Below the pieces are notes generated by a model. That model searched no databases and was not told the origin of the DNA. It saw only the letters and a list, made by a program, of their open reading frames with translations. From Lepidurus packardi (taxonomy: Eukaryota > Arthropoda > Branchiopoda > Notostraca > Triopsidae): a stretch of 64,000 bases of DNA. The DNA is taken from NCBI GenBank assembly GCA_023053545.1, contig JAKZAN010000006.1:11601412-11665411 (forward strand), given 5' to 3'. Shown here one piece after another: positions 12,877 through 24,065 of the stretch. Position 1 is the first letter of the stretch, and each line of letters starts with the position of its first letter. The position numbers and the translations under genes were made by a program.

Positions 12877-13240
12877 AAACGTACTGTTACAGGTTTGTCA
12901 TAAATTATTGGTTTGTTAGTTATCAGAATTAGGCAAGGCTTATTAAAAACTACTGTATTTAAAACACACTACTTAATTTCAGTGAAACTTTCACTGAAAA
13001 AGAATAAAATATGTAAGACTTTGTAGAGAGTTTTGTAAATTACTGTCTATTTGTGAACGCCAGCCATTCTGTGTCCTGAGTAAATATACACAACACTCGG
13101 TAATATCCTTTAAAAATTGCTTTATTGTGAAGTACATAGGTATTTCTAAAGCTGTAACTAGATAACAGCTTTATGTCTAGGAGCTAAAGGTGTTACTTTC
13201 GTGTATTTGCTACGTAGATGGTGCCAAACTTGACTGAACC
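12877..13240. promoter_or_regulatory. Presumed shared promoter between GPATCH4 and the ZAD zinc-finger gene
   Basis: The two genes are transcribed divergently with about 364 bp between the chosen start codons. Such spacing commonly means a bidirectional promoter, which is inference here. I saw no clear TATA box. A short inverted pair (GTGAAACTTTCAC, around 12981-12993) is present. Confidence 0.4.
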
Positions 13241-15580
13241 ATGTCTCAAGAGTTTCCTTCCCAACTTCCATTAAGCAAGGTATTGCACCAGTGCTTTTTA
13301 TGCGGCAAGACAGTCGAGATTGACCATGCATTAAGCCTGGAAAAAAACCCATGTCTTTGGGATTTAATCCCGCCTCATATACGAGTAAGATAGACTTTCA
13401 GACGAACGCCGTAGTTTATAAATTAAAGTAATTTGTTACGTTCTAGCTTGCGAAAAAGGACCTTCCAATAACAGACAGGAACGTATGCATTTCTTGTTAT
13501 GAAAAGTTGCAAGAGTGGTGCAATTTCACAGGCCAACCTGTCAATCACCATGAAGAAATTGAAACTCTTCATAAAATTACCGGACTACCCTCCGAAGTCA
13601 AACTTCAGCCAGAGTCTGATTCTCCGGACGCAAGCCAACCTGTACGCAAACCACGTCGTAAAGCATATTACTGTTTAACGTTGATGGAAAATTAAAGTAA
13701 TTTACCTTGTTTTAATTTCAGGAACAAGCTGGAGAGGTTGAAGAAGTAAGCGAGAAAGGACCAGACGATTTGGACCAGGTTGTTTGCACGGTTTTCGAAG
13801 TATCCAGTACGAATTTGAGAAAGCCTTCCGAACGCAGAACCAAGAAAATTCCGTTTCCTCCTACACCCAAACTAACCCGTTCATCTGCCAAAACAGAATC
13901 TGGAGCTACAACCCTAAAGCCCGAAGCTATCAAAGAAAAACGCGTCAGGAAACTTGTCAATAAACAAAGTAAACTAAGCAAAATACCTTCGAAAGTATTC
14001 TTACCAGTCAAGTCATCTCATTCGTCAAGAATCGGACGGTAAACCAGCTAAACAGTCTCGTTTCACCATAAACTACCTGCGTGAAAAATTAAATCGTCCC
14101 ATAACTGATGAAGAAGAACTCAAACTAACCGAGTTCATTGGTAAGGGCGATGATCGAGGAATCTACAATTATCTCATGGGAGGAGGTTCGAAGCAACTGT
14201 GGGACTGCCAAATCTGTAACCTGCCCATTAAAGGGACCATGACAGAAGTAGTCAGTCATTACTCCCAGGAACACAACTCGAAACCCATATTTATATGCAA
14301 ACTCTGTGGCAAAAGAATAACCTCCATACACACGTTCATGCGTCACCGGCAGTCTCATCTCATTGAAGTCAAGTAAATTGGTTCATGTTTTTCCTTTTCC
14401 TTGAATTTCTTATCCTCGAAGTAAACGAACATTTTATCTTTCAGATGTCCTGACTGTGGAAAAGTGTTTGCAGATCGATCCAAACTCTACATGCATAAGC
14501 CAATGCATTCAGAAAACCGTCCATACATTTGTTCGGAATGTGGAAGGGGATATAAGATGCTTTCCCACTTGAAAACGCATAAGGAAAGAGCTCATATACC
14601 CGACGGTCAAAAGTCTTCGTTTACTTGCGAATTTTGTGGCAAAACGTAAGCAACTCGGGAGCAGACTATTTTGTTTCCTTGGCTTGACAAATGTTTCTAG
14701 GTTTACTGTCAGGTCAAATTTGTCGACCCATATTAGCCAAACCCATAACAAGAACAGACACTTTGTTTGTGATATATGCGGAAAGGTGCTGAAGGCCAAG
14801 CAAGCCTTAGATTGCCATTTGAAAAGTCATGCGGGGATCAAGTCTTTCCAGTGTGAACTTTGTGATGACAAGTAAAAATTAGTCGTTGGTTAGTCCAAGA
14901 ATTCAGTCCCTACTTTCGTTTCTATTCACAGGTTTTCTAGCAAAGCATCCCTGAGTGCCCATATCAGAAGACATACAGGTGAAAAGCCGTATTCATGTAA
15001 GGAATGCGGGAAGAATTTTACCAATCGCTCAGCCAGGACTTCTCATATGCAGTTCGTGCATAATACTGAACGCAAATTTGTCTGCGAAGTCTGTGGCAAA
15101 GGTTTTAAAGTGCAACGAGATCTCAGGGTGAAGATTTTACATATATTAATGTAGTCTTTTTTCAAATAATAATCTGCAATTTTGTGGCAGATTCACGGAT
15201 CGGTCCATACAGGAGAGAAACCTTTCGTGTGCATTTGCGGAAAGACGTTCCGTGCTGGGGCCAATTACTATGCACATCGACGCATTCATAAGAAGCAAGC
15301 TGAAAGCGAAGGAGCTTCCACTTCACTGCCAGAGGAATCGGATGAGTTACTGACTGGGGAGGAAGATATGGTCTCCAAGGATCCTGCCGTGAACTGCGTT
15401 GCTTATAGCATGGAAAGGCCCATGAGTTCGAATAGTACACAAATTATAGCACGAAACTATTCCAATATGACAGAAGTCGGGACGGCGAACACAGAAAGTT
15501 CTAACTGTGTATTTGTGCCCTATGCCATTGTGCAGACGACGACTCCAACTTTAGCTATTATTGGCTATCCAGCTCCGTGA
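13241..15580 (+). CDS. ZAD-type C2H2 zinc-finger protein (ten fingers)
   Basis: Exons 13241-13384, 13447-13641, 13722-13955, 14008-14372, 14445-14645, 14701-14871, 14932-15127, 15191-15580 give about 631 residues. The N terminus has two CxxC pairs, CFLCGK near residue 18 and CISCYEK near residue 64, spaced like a ZAD (zinc-finger associated dimerisation domain). A basic linker follows, then ten C2H2 fingers with TGEKP-type linkers late in the array, so it is probably a sequence-specific nuclear transcription factor; targets cannot be read from sequence. Finger 10 is odd: its first pair is CIC (one residue between cysteines). Continuity between residues about 191 and 192 needs a 52-nt intron (13956-14007) with a weak gtcaat donor; otherwise the frame breaks at a stop at 14040. 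Confidence 0.85.
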
Positions 15581-15690
15581 TTGCTAAAAGTTGTTCGGTG
15601 ACTCCCTTGTGTTTTTTGTGTATGTTTTTTTATCTGACTGTATAAGTCTTACCGTGTGATGTTCGTTAGCCACGCAAAGAAGGTTATTTG

Positions 15691-15696
15691 AATAAA
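15691..15696 (+). terminator. AATAAA poly(A) signal of zinc-finger gene
   Basis: The hexamer lies 110 nt after the stop codon at 15580, a plausible 3' UTR length in this compact genome. Confidence 0.5.
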
Positions 15697-16169
15697 AATC
15701 TAATTTTTATCCTATTCTTGCTTTTTAATATGGTTTAATTATGGTCGTCCATGCGTCGACTCAGGGATCGTGTGTCCTTGTGAAACGATGTTTCCTAACA
15801 TTAAATTATTGATGAAGGGAAGCAACATCTGAATTACTAAGAAGTTTCGAAAATTTGCGACTGCAAATTTTGCGAATTTCTACATTTTTATTTAACCTGA
15901 AGGTGTTCTTAGTTTAGCTTAGGTTAGATTAACGATTCTCATCAGCTGCCGTTGATGAGACTCATTAACCATTACATATCATTTGAATTATTACATATTG
16001 CATTATTGTCATTACGTATAAATAAACGGAGTAAGAATTTATATTATTTTGTTTTCTGGGTCTCCAGAACAAATTAATCGAATTCCCATTAAAGTCAATG
16101 GTAAATCGATGATCGGTTAACGAACATCTTTTCGGAACGGATTGCGTTCGTTAAGCAATCGCACACTGT

Positions 16170-16470
16170 TCATATCTAATTGCCGGCAAAGTTTCTACGC
16201 TTATTTTGATTCTGAAAAGTAGAACTTGTCACCACAATTTGTTGTAGCAGCACAATATCCCAAATCAAGTTGTCGAACTTTCGGAACAAGATTTCTCGAA
16301 AACGGCTGGTCAAATTGGAAAAAAAATCTAAAACAAGAGTTTTCTTTTATTAGCAGCTAGTGCACAACCAAGGGACAGATTTTTATGTAACGTAATTCTC
16401 ATAGTTGCAAACTTCATTTGCATATTGCTAATTTATTACCAACTGAAAAAAATTGTGCTAAAGTTGTTCC
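16170..16470 (-). repeat. M1 element, inverted partial copy
   Basis: Read on the minus strand it aligns with the centre of the 5583-6095 and 38165-38690 copies, sharing AACTTTGCCGGCAATTA, GAGAAATCTTGTTCCGAA and GGTTGTGCACTAG-type blocks. Both termini are lost or diverged. Confidence 0.7.
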
Positions 16471-17204
16471 CAAATTGCTTACATGTTCGGTTATGTAAGG
16501 TCATTTCTTAAAGGTTGTTACTGTTGGCTTTTATCTGTGAAATGTAACAACCAATTTCTGGGATTGGAAGGAGTGATTCACAGAGAGACAAAAGAAGGGA
16601 AAGTGAGCCAATAAAAAGTCACTTGTCAGAAAAGTATACAGAATAATTGCCTTGCATTACATGTACTTTTCGGTTGTTTCATTTGGATACGTGTAGTTTA
16701 TTATGTCGCGAAAGTACAGGTTTCACAGTTTCTTGTAAGGGGCGAGAATAACAAATAGTAAAGAGTTGCAAACATAAATTTGAACGGATTGTGCTTCACG
16801 GGATATTTGCATCCATGCAGTTTAAGAAAGTTGGCTTTCGCCAAGTTTTACAATGGGATGGCATTCGCGTCATAATGTAGGTCCCTAAATGTCTACAGAC
16901 CCTCCTGAATCTTAAAAAATTAGAGGGAAAAGCTTTAAATTGGCTTCATTCTTGAGAAGTTTGTCGGAATTTAAAAGTTAAATTACACAAATAGAAAAGG
17001 AAAAGTAGAACTGCATTCCTGGAAAGAAGAAAAGCAGTGTTCTTAAATTTTCTTAAATATTTTAAACATACACCTATCAAGCTGACTTTTTTTTGCTGTA
17101 GCAACTTGTCGTTGGTCTAAGCGCTAAAGCACATATGATCTGTTGCTCCTTTCTGGTGAGGGCCGGGCGATTATCATGAGTAACAAGTTACGTGTGACGC
17201 ACGT

Positions 17205-19746
17205 TTAAGGGTCAGGTAACATTTCCGCATGGCGTTTTGTACGGGGTAAAAGTAACTCAGAAAGAAAGGCTATAATACAGCAAGCCACACCAATTGCGTA
17301 AAGGACATATGGACTCATGAGATCAGATAAATTGAGAGAGTGGGTGGAAAGGATGAGGTTCGATTGGAAATCCAGGCAGGGGCTAGGTTCTAGCAATTTC
17401 TTGCTGATTTGCTTAAAGATTCCGACTTCCACAACTCTCGCCCTTCTGTTCTTTGAAAGATACATCAAATTATTTAGTTATCCCAATTCTTGTTGCTGCT
17501 ATTCTTATTTACGCGTTGTACAGGTAGTGCCAATAAGGACTGCCTTTGGGTGTGCCGTAACTTGCAGGTATAGTAGCGAAATTGTAGCGAATCATAGCTA
17601 ATCGGCACCGTCCGTGCTCCTTATAATCTTGGGCCAGTGCTCCGTACACGTAGGGTAAAGATTCAAGGATGACTCGGGACCCTAATGCGACTTGCTCCAC
17701 AGCCGCTTCCCGATCTGGCGCAAAATCTTCGGGATGTTTTCTGGCCCGGTTGGCGACGACAGCCGTATGACCAGTAGCGTTTGGGTTCTTGGTGTATAAA
17801 TGTGTAGGGTATTCATTTTAGAAGGATTTTTTCTGTGTTTTTCTTTTTTACCATAAATACGTTGGTTACCGAATTATCGCTGTAGAAAACCATACGGATG
17901 CTGTTTGATTCTGCCAAATCTTGCAAATTGCTGATAACCGGTTTCACTTGCGGAAGAGTTAAGAAACCAGTTAGTTGCGAAGTGTATAAATTAATGGCTA
18001 CTAATGTGAACAGGCACCAAAGACCCATCACAATTTGGCTTGAGTGTCGGTTAATAGCATCATCCCCCCCTTAAATCGCAGAACACAGAAATTTATTTGG
18101 ATTTTAGACTTCTCGACTATGTACCTTGATTGAGAAGAAGTCGAAAATAATTAAAAACGTGCCATAACGATGATTTTCGTACTCTTAATCGAAGCGTAAT
18201 AACAGCTCTGATACGGTCATTAAACTCCGATAAGAATCCCAGCAACAGTAAAGTACCAATAGTGTAGAGCCATACCTAGTTTTTTGTTTGTTTTTTAAAT
18301 AAAAATAACGCGTTTTGGTTCGTTAGGAGCATTTAGTCGAACACATTCTGGAGTTATCTCTCATATTCAAAGCGCTGTATATATTCTGGTTATTTCTAGA
18401 TATCTTATGGGGTCAAAATTACTTTGTAATTATAGGGTTGTGCGCTAGCCAGCCAATTTTTGCCTAATTTTGGAGGAGGAAGGATGAAAGCAAAAGTATT
18501 ATCGTAGCCCGCAAAGATCCAGTCCACGATCTGATACCGTTCGTGAACGTAACTTGTAGCGTAGCCCATCAAGTCAAATCCCTTTCAGATATATAGAGAA
18601 TTAATCAGAAATGTGTTTACGATTTTCTTATTATTATTACGTTCGTAGTGGCTAATGCGATCAATCCATTCCAAGATCCATTGCTTGTTTGAACTCCAAC
18701 CTTACGATCTTTAGGAATTACAAGTTCGATGCTAAAAAATCAAGAATACTATTAATTTTAGATACCAATATTTTATTATTATTATTTTTATTATTAGTGA
18801 TATTAGTTTTGCACATATATTACGTATAATTAAGAGCATATGCCACAGACTCCATATGGTCAGCCAACACGCCAGAGTACCTCAGAGATTTGGGATCGTT
18901 AGGATCTCCATAAACCCGTGCAAGCGAGCTCTACATATAAAATGCCTGTGAGGTTTTCCAAATTGAAAAAAAAATTACGTTTATGACTCCCACGCGAATG
19001 GTTCGTCCGTTTAAGATATTTCGCCGGAACTTTTCTTGGTAAGCGTCTACCACATGAGTAGCGATACGCACGCGAAAGGGGCATTTTTGATTAGCAATAG
19101 TGTTACAATTATTCTGAGTTGGTAAACATAAGGATTGGTGTCGGCCTTTCAAGCTTCCGGCCCAGTTCTGAAATACGAATTGGAAACACGGCCAATCTAC
19201 CTAGAATGTCTGTAACAAAAGATCTTGGCGAAATTTTGACAAAAAGTACTTTAAGCCAAGTTAGAAGTAATCTGTCAGGCTCGTGGCAGTACTCAGTGTC
19301 GATACGCAAAATGGGTACTTGCGGGTACATTTTCTTGGCCGCAGATTCCAAAATGTTCCCTCTGTCGCATCTCGCCATTGTAATTAGGCCAACTAAGTTA
19401 CTATGGGTTCCCACTTTGAACTTTTGAACTAGAAGGATTGTTTTAAAAGCATTGAGCTACTTTGAGCAATTTTTTTTTACTGGCGAGCAAAGATTCCGTT
19501 GCTGTTAGGCGGATTTTAGATTGGCGGGATTTTAGGTCGCGAAGGACCAGGTTGAGCCTTTGAGGCCACTCCATGGAAGGTTCAAATTGTTCAAAAGTCC
19601 CATCATGCAGAAGCACTTTTTAAAAACTGAATTATTGGTTTTTGTTTCGATTTAGGATCTATAAGATACTTACCAATCTCTGGGATCGGACGGAGCGTTA
19701 GTGCTAAAGTCATTGACCAAAGGTTGGTAAGGAATAATAGTTGCAT
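17205..19746 (-). CDS. Divergent ionotropic receptor (IR-A)
   Basis: Eleven exons in transcript order: 19746-19674, 19615-19481, 19428-19250, 19200-18979, 18930-18824, 18731-18641, 18581-18423, 18275-18125, 18069-17852, 17787-17513, 17445-17205; all phases close (about 616 residues). It starts with a signal peptide (MQLLFLTNLWS...). Ligand-binding lobe S1 begins near NGRTIRVGVI and ends at ASAQPYNYK. Next come TM1 (TIGTLLLLGFL), a pore loop ending in NQG as in glutamate-receptor channels, TM3 (NLYTSQLTGFLTLPQV), lobe S2 and TM4 near the C terminus (YAIGVACCIIAFLSELLL). The short N-terminal region, with no full amino-terminal domain, fits IRs, arthropod chemosensory ligand-gated cation channels. 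IR-B (38917-41409) shares every intron position. The canonical glutamate-binding Arg context is not evident, so the ligand is probably not glutamate. Confidence 0.88.
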
Positions 19747-20174
19747 TGTATGTCTCTGTGATATGTTACACTGATGCTGATTTGGATGAGATGAGGGATT
19801 TTATAGCCTCAATTTCGCGTGCTTTTGGTGAAACCTTTGCAAATAGTTTATTTGGTCACGATTTACAGTTTTTGACAGTTTTGTAGGGTGCATATTGGAG
19901 TAAAAGGTTGAAAGCACTTGATAAGTTCATCGGTCAATATCCAAGAAAATTCGGCTTCAATATCAGCTTAGGAAGTTTGCGTGTTGTCAAATTAGTGTCA
20001 CACGATACAATTTACGTCAGTGTTTGTAAGACGAAGAAGCTGATACTTCGTAATTTTAAGAATTAGGAGTAGCTTCTCTATTGGGTAAGAATAGTAGAAT
20101 TTAACTGAAAAGGTTGCGTATATAATAAAGAAAAGTGACCTTGTCCAGTTTTCCACGACGTCCAAGTCTCCCTT
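19747..20174. other. Upstream of IR-A; no gene
   Basis: Presumed promoter and intergenic DNA of IR-A. The last ~80 bp (20095-20174) match DNA immediately 3' of IR-B (38690-38780), and the match continues at 24061 beyond the BEL insertion. Confidence 0.5.
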
Positions 20175-20461
20175 TGTTACCTAGCTCTAGTAACATTGGG
20201 TTCGGCTCTTGATCAATCAATTTATTGCCATATACATAGTAACATAACGGAACTGAAATTGAGGAACAAACTAAAACAATACGTCAGCATGACTGTTCGT
20301 CATCACTTCTGCAGAGGAACTCTCCTTTTTCCCAGTTTTGCAGGAAAAAGGGGGAGATGCTTTCGCGATCCCCCTTATACCTGTGCTTAGGTAGGCGGGG
20401 CCCACGTCTAGTTTTGGTGCGGTTGTGTGGGGAAACCGGTCTTACGGACTTGTCCGTAACA
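20175..20461 (-). repeat. 3' LTR of BEL/Pao element (287 bp)
   Basis: Same termini as the partner LTR. It includes GCATGACTGTTCGTCATC near 20287-20304, a segment missing from the partner. Confidence 0.88.
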
Positions 20462-20540
20462 TCCAGCCCTGTTTCTTGTATAGAAATACTAGTCTCGCCG
20501 TACTTCATCCTCCTAGTCGGCTTCTTCTAGAAGGCATAGC

Positions 20541-20777
20541 TTAGCCACAGGTCTTACTTACTCGCCGGTAGCGGTCTTCACACGCGCGGCGCGTACTACT
20601 CCGTCCGGTCCGGGTCAGTGGCTTGATTACGCGGGCTAGCGGCCAATGTACCCTTGACGAATTCTGGTTGACAATGAGGACCACGTCGTCTTCTCGGATG
20701 TTACGCCTATCGCGAAGCCACTTACGTCTCTCGATAAGGGTATCCGCGCATCCATCTTCGCCAGAACAATTCGACAA
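20541..20777 (-). pseudogene. BEL pol C-terminal tail remnant (DUF5641-like)
   Basis: RRNIREDDVVLIVNQNSSRV followed by HWPLARVI matches the post-integrase tail of BEL/Pao polyproteins (RxNxxxGDxVLVxxxxxPRxxWPLGRV pattern). It lies directly after the zinc-knuckle region, so about 4 kb of pol has been deleted. Confidence 0.72.
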
Positions 20778-20847
20778 TCGCCTGGGAACAACGCCATCTC
20801 TTTCTCGAGTCTACCTCGTTCGTTGTCAAATCCGGATTCATTCCGAT

Positions 20848-21640
20848 TCATTCGGATTCATTCCGGGCCATTTCGGTTCGATGTATCGCGTTGACCTTTC
20901 CAGACAAAGGCTCGTGGGGCGTAGTGGAGAAGAGGGTGGTGGTAGCGCTTACAACCGCTCGTACCACACTCCTTCGTAAAAGCGCAGTCTCGGCCAATAT
21001 GCCTCTTCCGCAAACAGCGGAAACAAATGCTATTTTCCTTTGCCGGTCGGATTCTTTCGGAGATAGACAGGGACGCAAACTTCTTGCAATCCTTCGTTTG
21101 GTGCTTCTGTAGTATAATTAATGTGATGTTGTAACCTCCTTATGTCCGTATGTTACACTTCTCCTTGCAGGCGAAGCAGGCCCAGCTTCTTTCGGTGTCT
21201 TCGGCCGCTAAATTTTGTAGCGAGGACCGTCGGATGTGGCGTCTTGTCCTTCGTACTTTCGACCCAGCTTTGTTAGTATTGTGACCCTCGCTCCCCTTTC
21301 GGTTTAGCTATGTCAGTGTTGCCCTCTATCGGTCGTACTCTTGTCTCAGCCTTAATCTCGTACTGGAGCCAAGAGTCAAAGTCTAATAACGTAGGAAGTC
21401 GCGGTTCTAGACGTAGTACTTGACGACCCCATCTGCTTCGGATACCCACGGGCAATTTACCAACAGTTGCTCCAATGTGACGGCCGATGATAATTCCTGC
21501 TTGTATCCGCTGAGGACTAACGTGGTGACCGATCCATGTAGTTTTCTCGAAAAGGTCTTTAGGGATTCAAAATCGTAATTCTTCAGAATTGGAAGGTCAA
21601 TGAGGGTCTTGACATATGAGAGAGCCACTAGGTGGGGTGG
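20848..21640 (-). pseudogene. BEL gag 3' region with zinc knuckle remnant
   Basis: Contains an open stretch with ALSYVKTLIDLPILKNYDF, typical of the region after DUF1759, and further on a CFRCLRKRHIGRDC knuckle (CCHC-like). Reading continues only with frame changes. Confidence 0.6.
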
Positions 21641-21649
21641 CCGTACTGG

Positions 21650-23733
21650 TCTTGTGACTCCTTAACGCTTGTCGATACAACATAGGGCTGTGTAGCGTCT
21701 CTGCGATTTTCGCGAATCGACTTTCGCGAATCTTCGGAGTCAGCAATTAACGCAAAATCGCGATTCGTTGAGATTCACACGGCACCACGTCATGTACTAG
21801 AGCTCTAAAGTTGCCGATGAAGAGGGGCCACTCCCTCGGGTCGCCATCCAAGGGATTCAGGTCGAGACTTGGCATGACGCCCGCAAGCCAAGGCGCGTAG
21901 GGAGGGGCTGCTTGGGAAGGCAACGCTGGTGTGTTTGGGTTGTCTGTGTCACTAATCCACGCATCAGGCTGGGTAACGAAAGTTCGCAGGTCGGCCGGCC
22001 CGTTTGCAGGGCACGGTGGGTCCGGGGCTGGTCGGGGATACGAGATTTCCCCAGGTAAGGGGTCCGGAGATCGTGGGAGAGCAAAGTTATTTCGGTTGCC
22101 CTGTTGGGCTATTGGCGAAGCGTGCGGTGATTGTAACGATGTACAGTACTGAAATTAAGTATCGTTCCTATGGTTTTCGAAATTGACCAATCACAGCGCT
22201 TTTCCACTGTTTGGATGGGTTTTTACATTGCTTGCCTACTTCTACGCTCAGGTAGGGTTCTCAACAAGTCCCTCCTAGTCCCCAGTTAATTAAAGAGCAG
22301 GTCAGTCAATTAAATGCTCCTTAGTAGCGAAGCTTTCTGCGTAAAGCTCGTCTCTTTCGTGAGTCTGGTAAGAATCTTTCTGAATCTTCCTGTATATGAT
22401 GAGACAGGAACTTCCAATCATGCGAGATTTGCTGGGCCACCAATTTACATATCAACAAGACAATTCTCCCATCCACACTGCAAGAATTGTGAGAGACTTC
22501 TTCCGTGAAGAAAACGTAAATCTCCTACCGCACCCCCCAAGTCACCCGACCTAAATCCTATCGAAAATGCTTGGGCTGAGCTGAAAAAAAATATGAAGTA
22601 TAACTAACATCCTTAAATATAGATATCCATTTTTAATTTTTATTTAATTAGTTTTAACGTGCGAAATGCAGAACAATTGTTTGCGGAGGCCGAGCGTGTG
22701 TGGGATAAGATGTCAGACAACATTGACTTCTGGTCCAAGCTGGCAGCATCTATGCCTAGGAGATTGGAAGAGTGTCGGGAGAACGGGGGGGGGGTCATAC
22801 TAGCTATTGATGAAAAATAAAGTTTCTGGATTGATGGTCGCCAAGCATTTTCTTTGCTTTGACTTTTTGTTTGTCAGGGAAAAGGGATTAGCTTCGCTAC
22901 TAAGGAGCATTTAATTGACTGACCTGCTCTTTAATTAACTGGGGACTAGGAGGGACTTGTTGAGAACCCTACCTGAGCGTAGAAGTAGGCAAGCAATGTA
23001 AAAACCCATCCAAACAGTGGAAAAGCGCTGTGATTGGTCAATTTCGAAAACCATAGGAACGATACTTAATTTCAGTACTGTACGTTCAGCTTCGCCATCG
23101 GGTGGCAGTTCTTCCTCTTCAATGGCGCTCTCGTACAACGCCATTTGAAGGTTGGTGAGTTCTAACTCGTCCGCTAGGGCCCGTTGTTGCTTCGCTGATT
23201 CTATACGAATCAATTGTTCCTCTAAATCGGCTTGCAGCTTCCGAAGCCTCGCGGCCTCCTGCAGGGGATTTTCTTCAGCCCTCGTGGCTTGCTGAAATCT
23301 TAGTTCCATTTCCTTCGATTTTCGTTTAGCTTCAGAAAGTAGAGTGCGAGAGGAGGAGAGTAACGTTGACCAAGACGCCATAGAAGAGACGCTGTTCGCC
23401 CTTGAGGCTAAATACTCATCGATGTCGGTGTAGCATTTCCGTGTAGTTTTCATCTACTTCTTGGATCCAGTCGTCCGATGATGCGATATCGGCTTCGATG
23501 ACGGTTTGCTTCATATAGTTTCGGTTGGCGTTCATACAATCCTCGAAAGCGTCGGTTAGGTGGATACGATGAACTTTCAGTGCACTTCGACTCCCTCGCT
23601 GAGCGATAAGGGTGGGGATTCGGTTGATAACACGAGTGAGGGTACGTTTGGCGTTTGTACGCGTTTGTTTAAGTCTCCTCAGGTCGTTTGCGAACGGCAC
23701 GACTAAGGTCGGGACGAGATCACTTGTAGCCAT
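21650..23733 (-). pseudogene. BEL/Pao gag remnant, interrupted
   Basis: Starts near 23733 (MATSDLVPTLVVPF...) and continues in another frame at 23453 with a Glu/Lys-rich coiled coil (KRKSKEMELRFQQATRAEEN). After the Tc1 insertion the same frame resumes into a Pro-rich linker and LDLNPLDGDPREWPLFIGNF, the DUF1759-like signature of Pao gag proteins. At least one frameshift and stops mark it as dead. Confidence 0.75.
22144..23080 (+). mobile_element. Tc1/mariner-type element nested in BEL gag
   Basis: A 937-bp insertion with near-identical terminal inverted repeats of about 190 bp (22144-22335 and 22885-23080), starting CAGTACTGAAATTAAG and flanked by TA on both sides. Inside, the plus strand encodes the C-terminal half of a Tc1-type transposase: QQDNSPIHTARIVRDFF (second catalytic Asp), then PKSPDLNPIENAWAEL (third acidic residue), then an SMPRR tail. 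One frameshift sits in a C-run. The N-terminal half is missing, so it is non-autonomous. Removing it, with one TA, restores the BEL gag frame. Confidence 0.85.
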
Positions 23734-23770
23734 GTCAGATTAACTCAAGTTCGTGACACTATTCAATGAA

Positions 23771-23788
23771 TCCCGGGTTTCGGCACCA
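23771..23788 (-). other. Primer-binding site of BEL element
   Basis: Minus-strand TGGTGCCGAAACCCGGGA lies 5 nt inside the LTR. The TGG start and CCCGGG core are what a tRNA 3' end (...CCCGGG...CACCA) would pair with. I do not assign the tRNA species. Confidence 0.7.
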
Positions 23789-23793
23789 GTTAA

Positions 23794-24060
23794 TGTTACC
23801 TAGCTCTAGTAACATTGGGTATGCTTCTTGATCAAACACTTTATTACCATTTACATAGGAACATGACAGAATTGAAATTGAGGAACAAATTAAAACAATA
23901 CTTCTGCAGAGGAACTCTCCTTTTTTCCCAGCTTTGCAGGAAAAAGGGGGAGATCGTTTCACAATCCCCCCTATACCTATGTGTTTAGGTATAGGGGGGC
24001 CTACGGCTAGTTTCGGTGCGGTTGTGTGGGTAAACCGGTCTTACGGACTTGTCCGTAACA
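23794..24060 (-). repeat. 5' LTR of BEL/Pao element (267 bp)
   Basis: Shares most of its sequence with the 287-bp LTR at 20175-20461: TGTTACCTAGCTCTAGTAAC start, GGTGCGGTTGTGTGG block, CTTACGGACTTGTCCGTAAC end. It lacks about 20 bp present in the other LTR and carries several substitutions, so the insertion is not recent. Confidence 0.88.
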
Positions 24061-24065
24061 CCCTT

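Larger units (their letters stand above)
15581..17204. other. Intergenic with M1 copy and a CCTAA-associated hairpin remnant
   Basis: No gene seen. At 15899-15965 a TTAGG/CCTAA-like run adjoins CTCATCAGCTGCCGTTGATGAG, a hairpin that also flanks the CCTAA arrays at 32.3 and 42.3 kb, so this is probably a decayed relative. An inverted M1 copy lies at 16170-16470. The rest is AT-rich. Confidence 0.5.
20175..24060 (-). mobile_element. Defective BEL/Pao-type LTR retrotransposon
   Basis: Two LTRs (20175-20461 and 23794-24060), both starting TGTTACC and ending GTAACA, bound 3.9 kb and are flanked by a perfect 5-bp duplication CCCTT (20170-20174 and 24061-24065). A primer-binding site (TGGTGCCGAAACCCGGGA, minus strand, about 23771-23788) next to the 24060-side LTR sets the orientation to minus. 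The interior holds a frameshifted gag with a DUF1759-like block, a zinc knuckle, and only the C-terminal tail of pol. Protease, RT, RNase H and the integrase core are absent, so the copy cannot act alone. A Tc1-like element sits in gag. Confidence 0.88.

Noticed and set aside
13507..13695. 62-codon ORF continuing past 13641 in the zinc-finger gene
   Set aside because: It is read-through into an intron; splicing at gtacgc joins the next in-phase exon at 13722.
18931..19152. Apparent frameshift in IR-A around 19140
   Set aside because: Two overlapping frames suggested a lesion, but comparison with IR-B showed an acceptor at 19201-19202 that opens the correct frame; no frameshift is needed.
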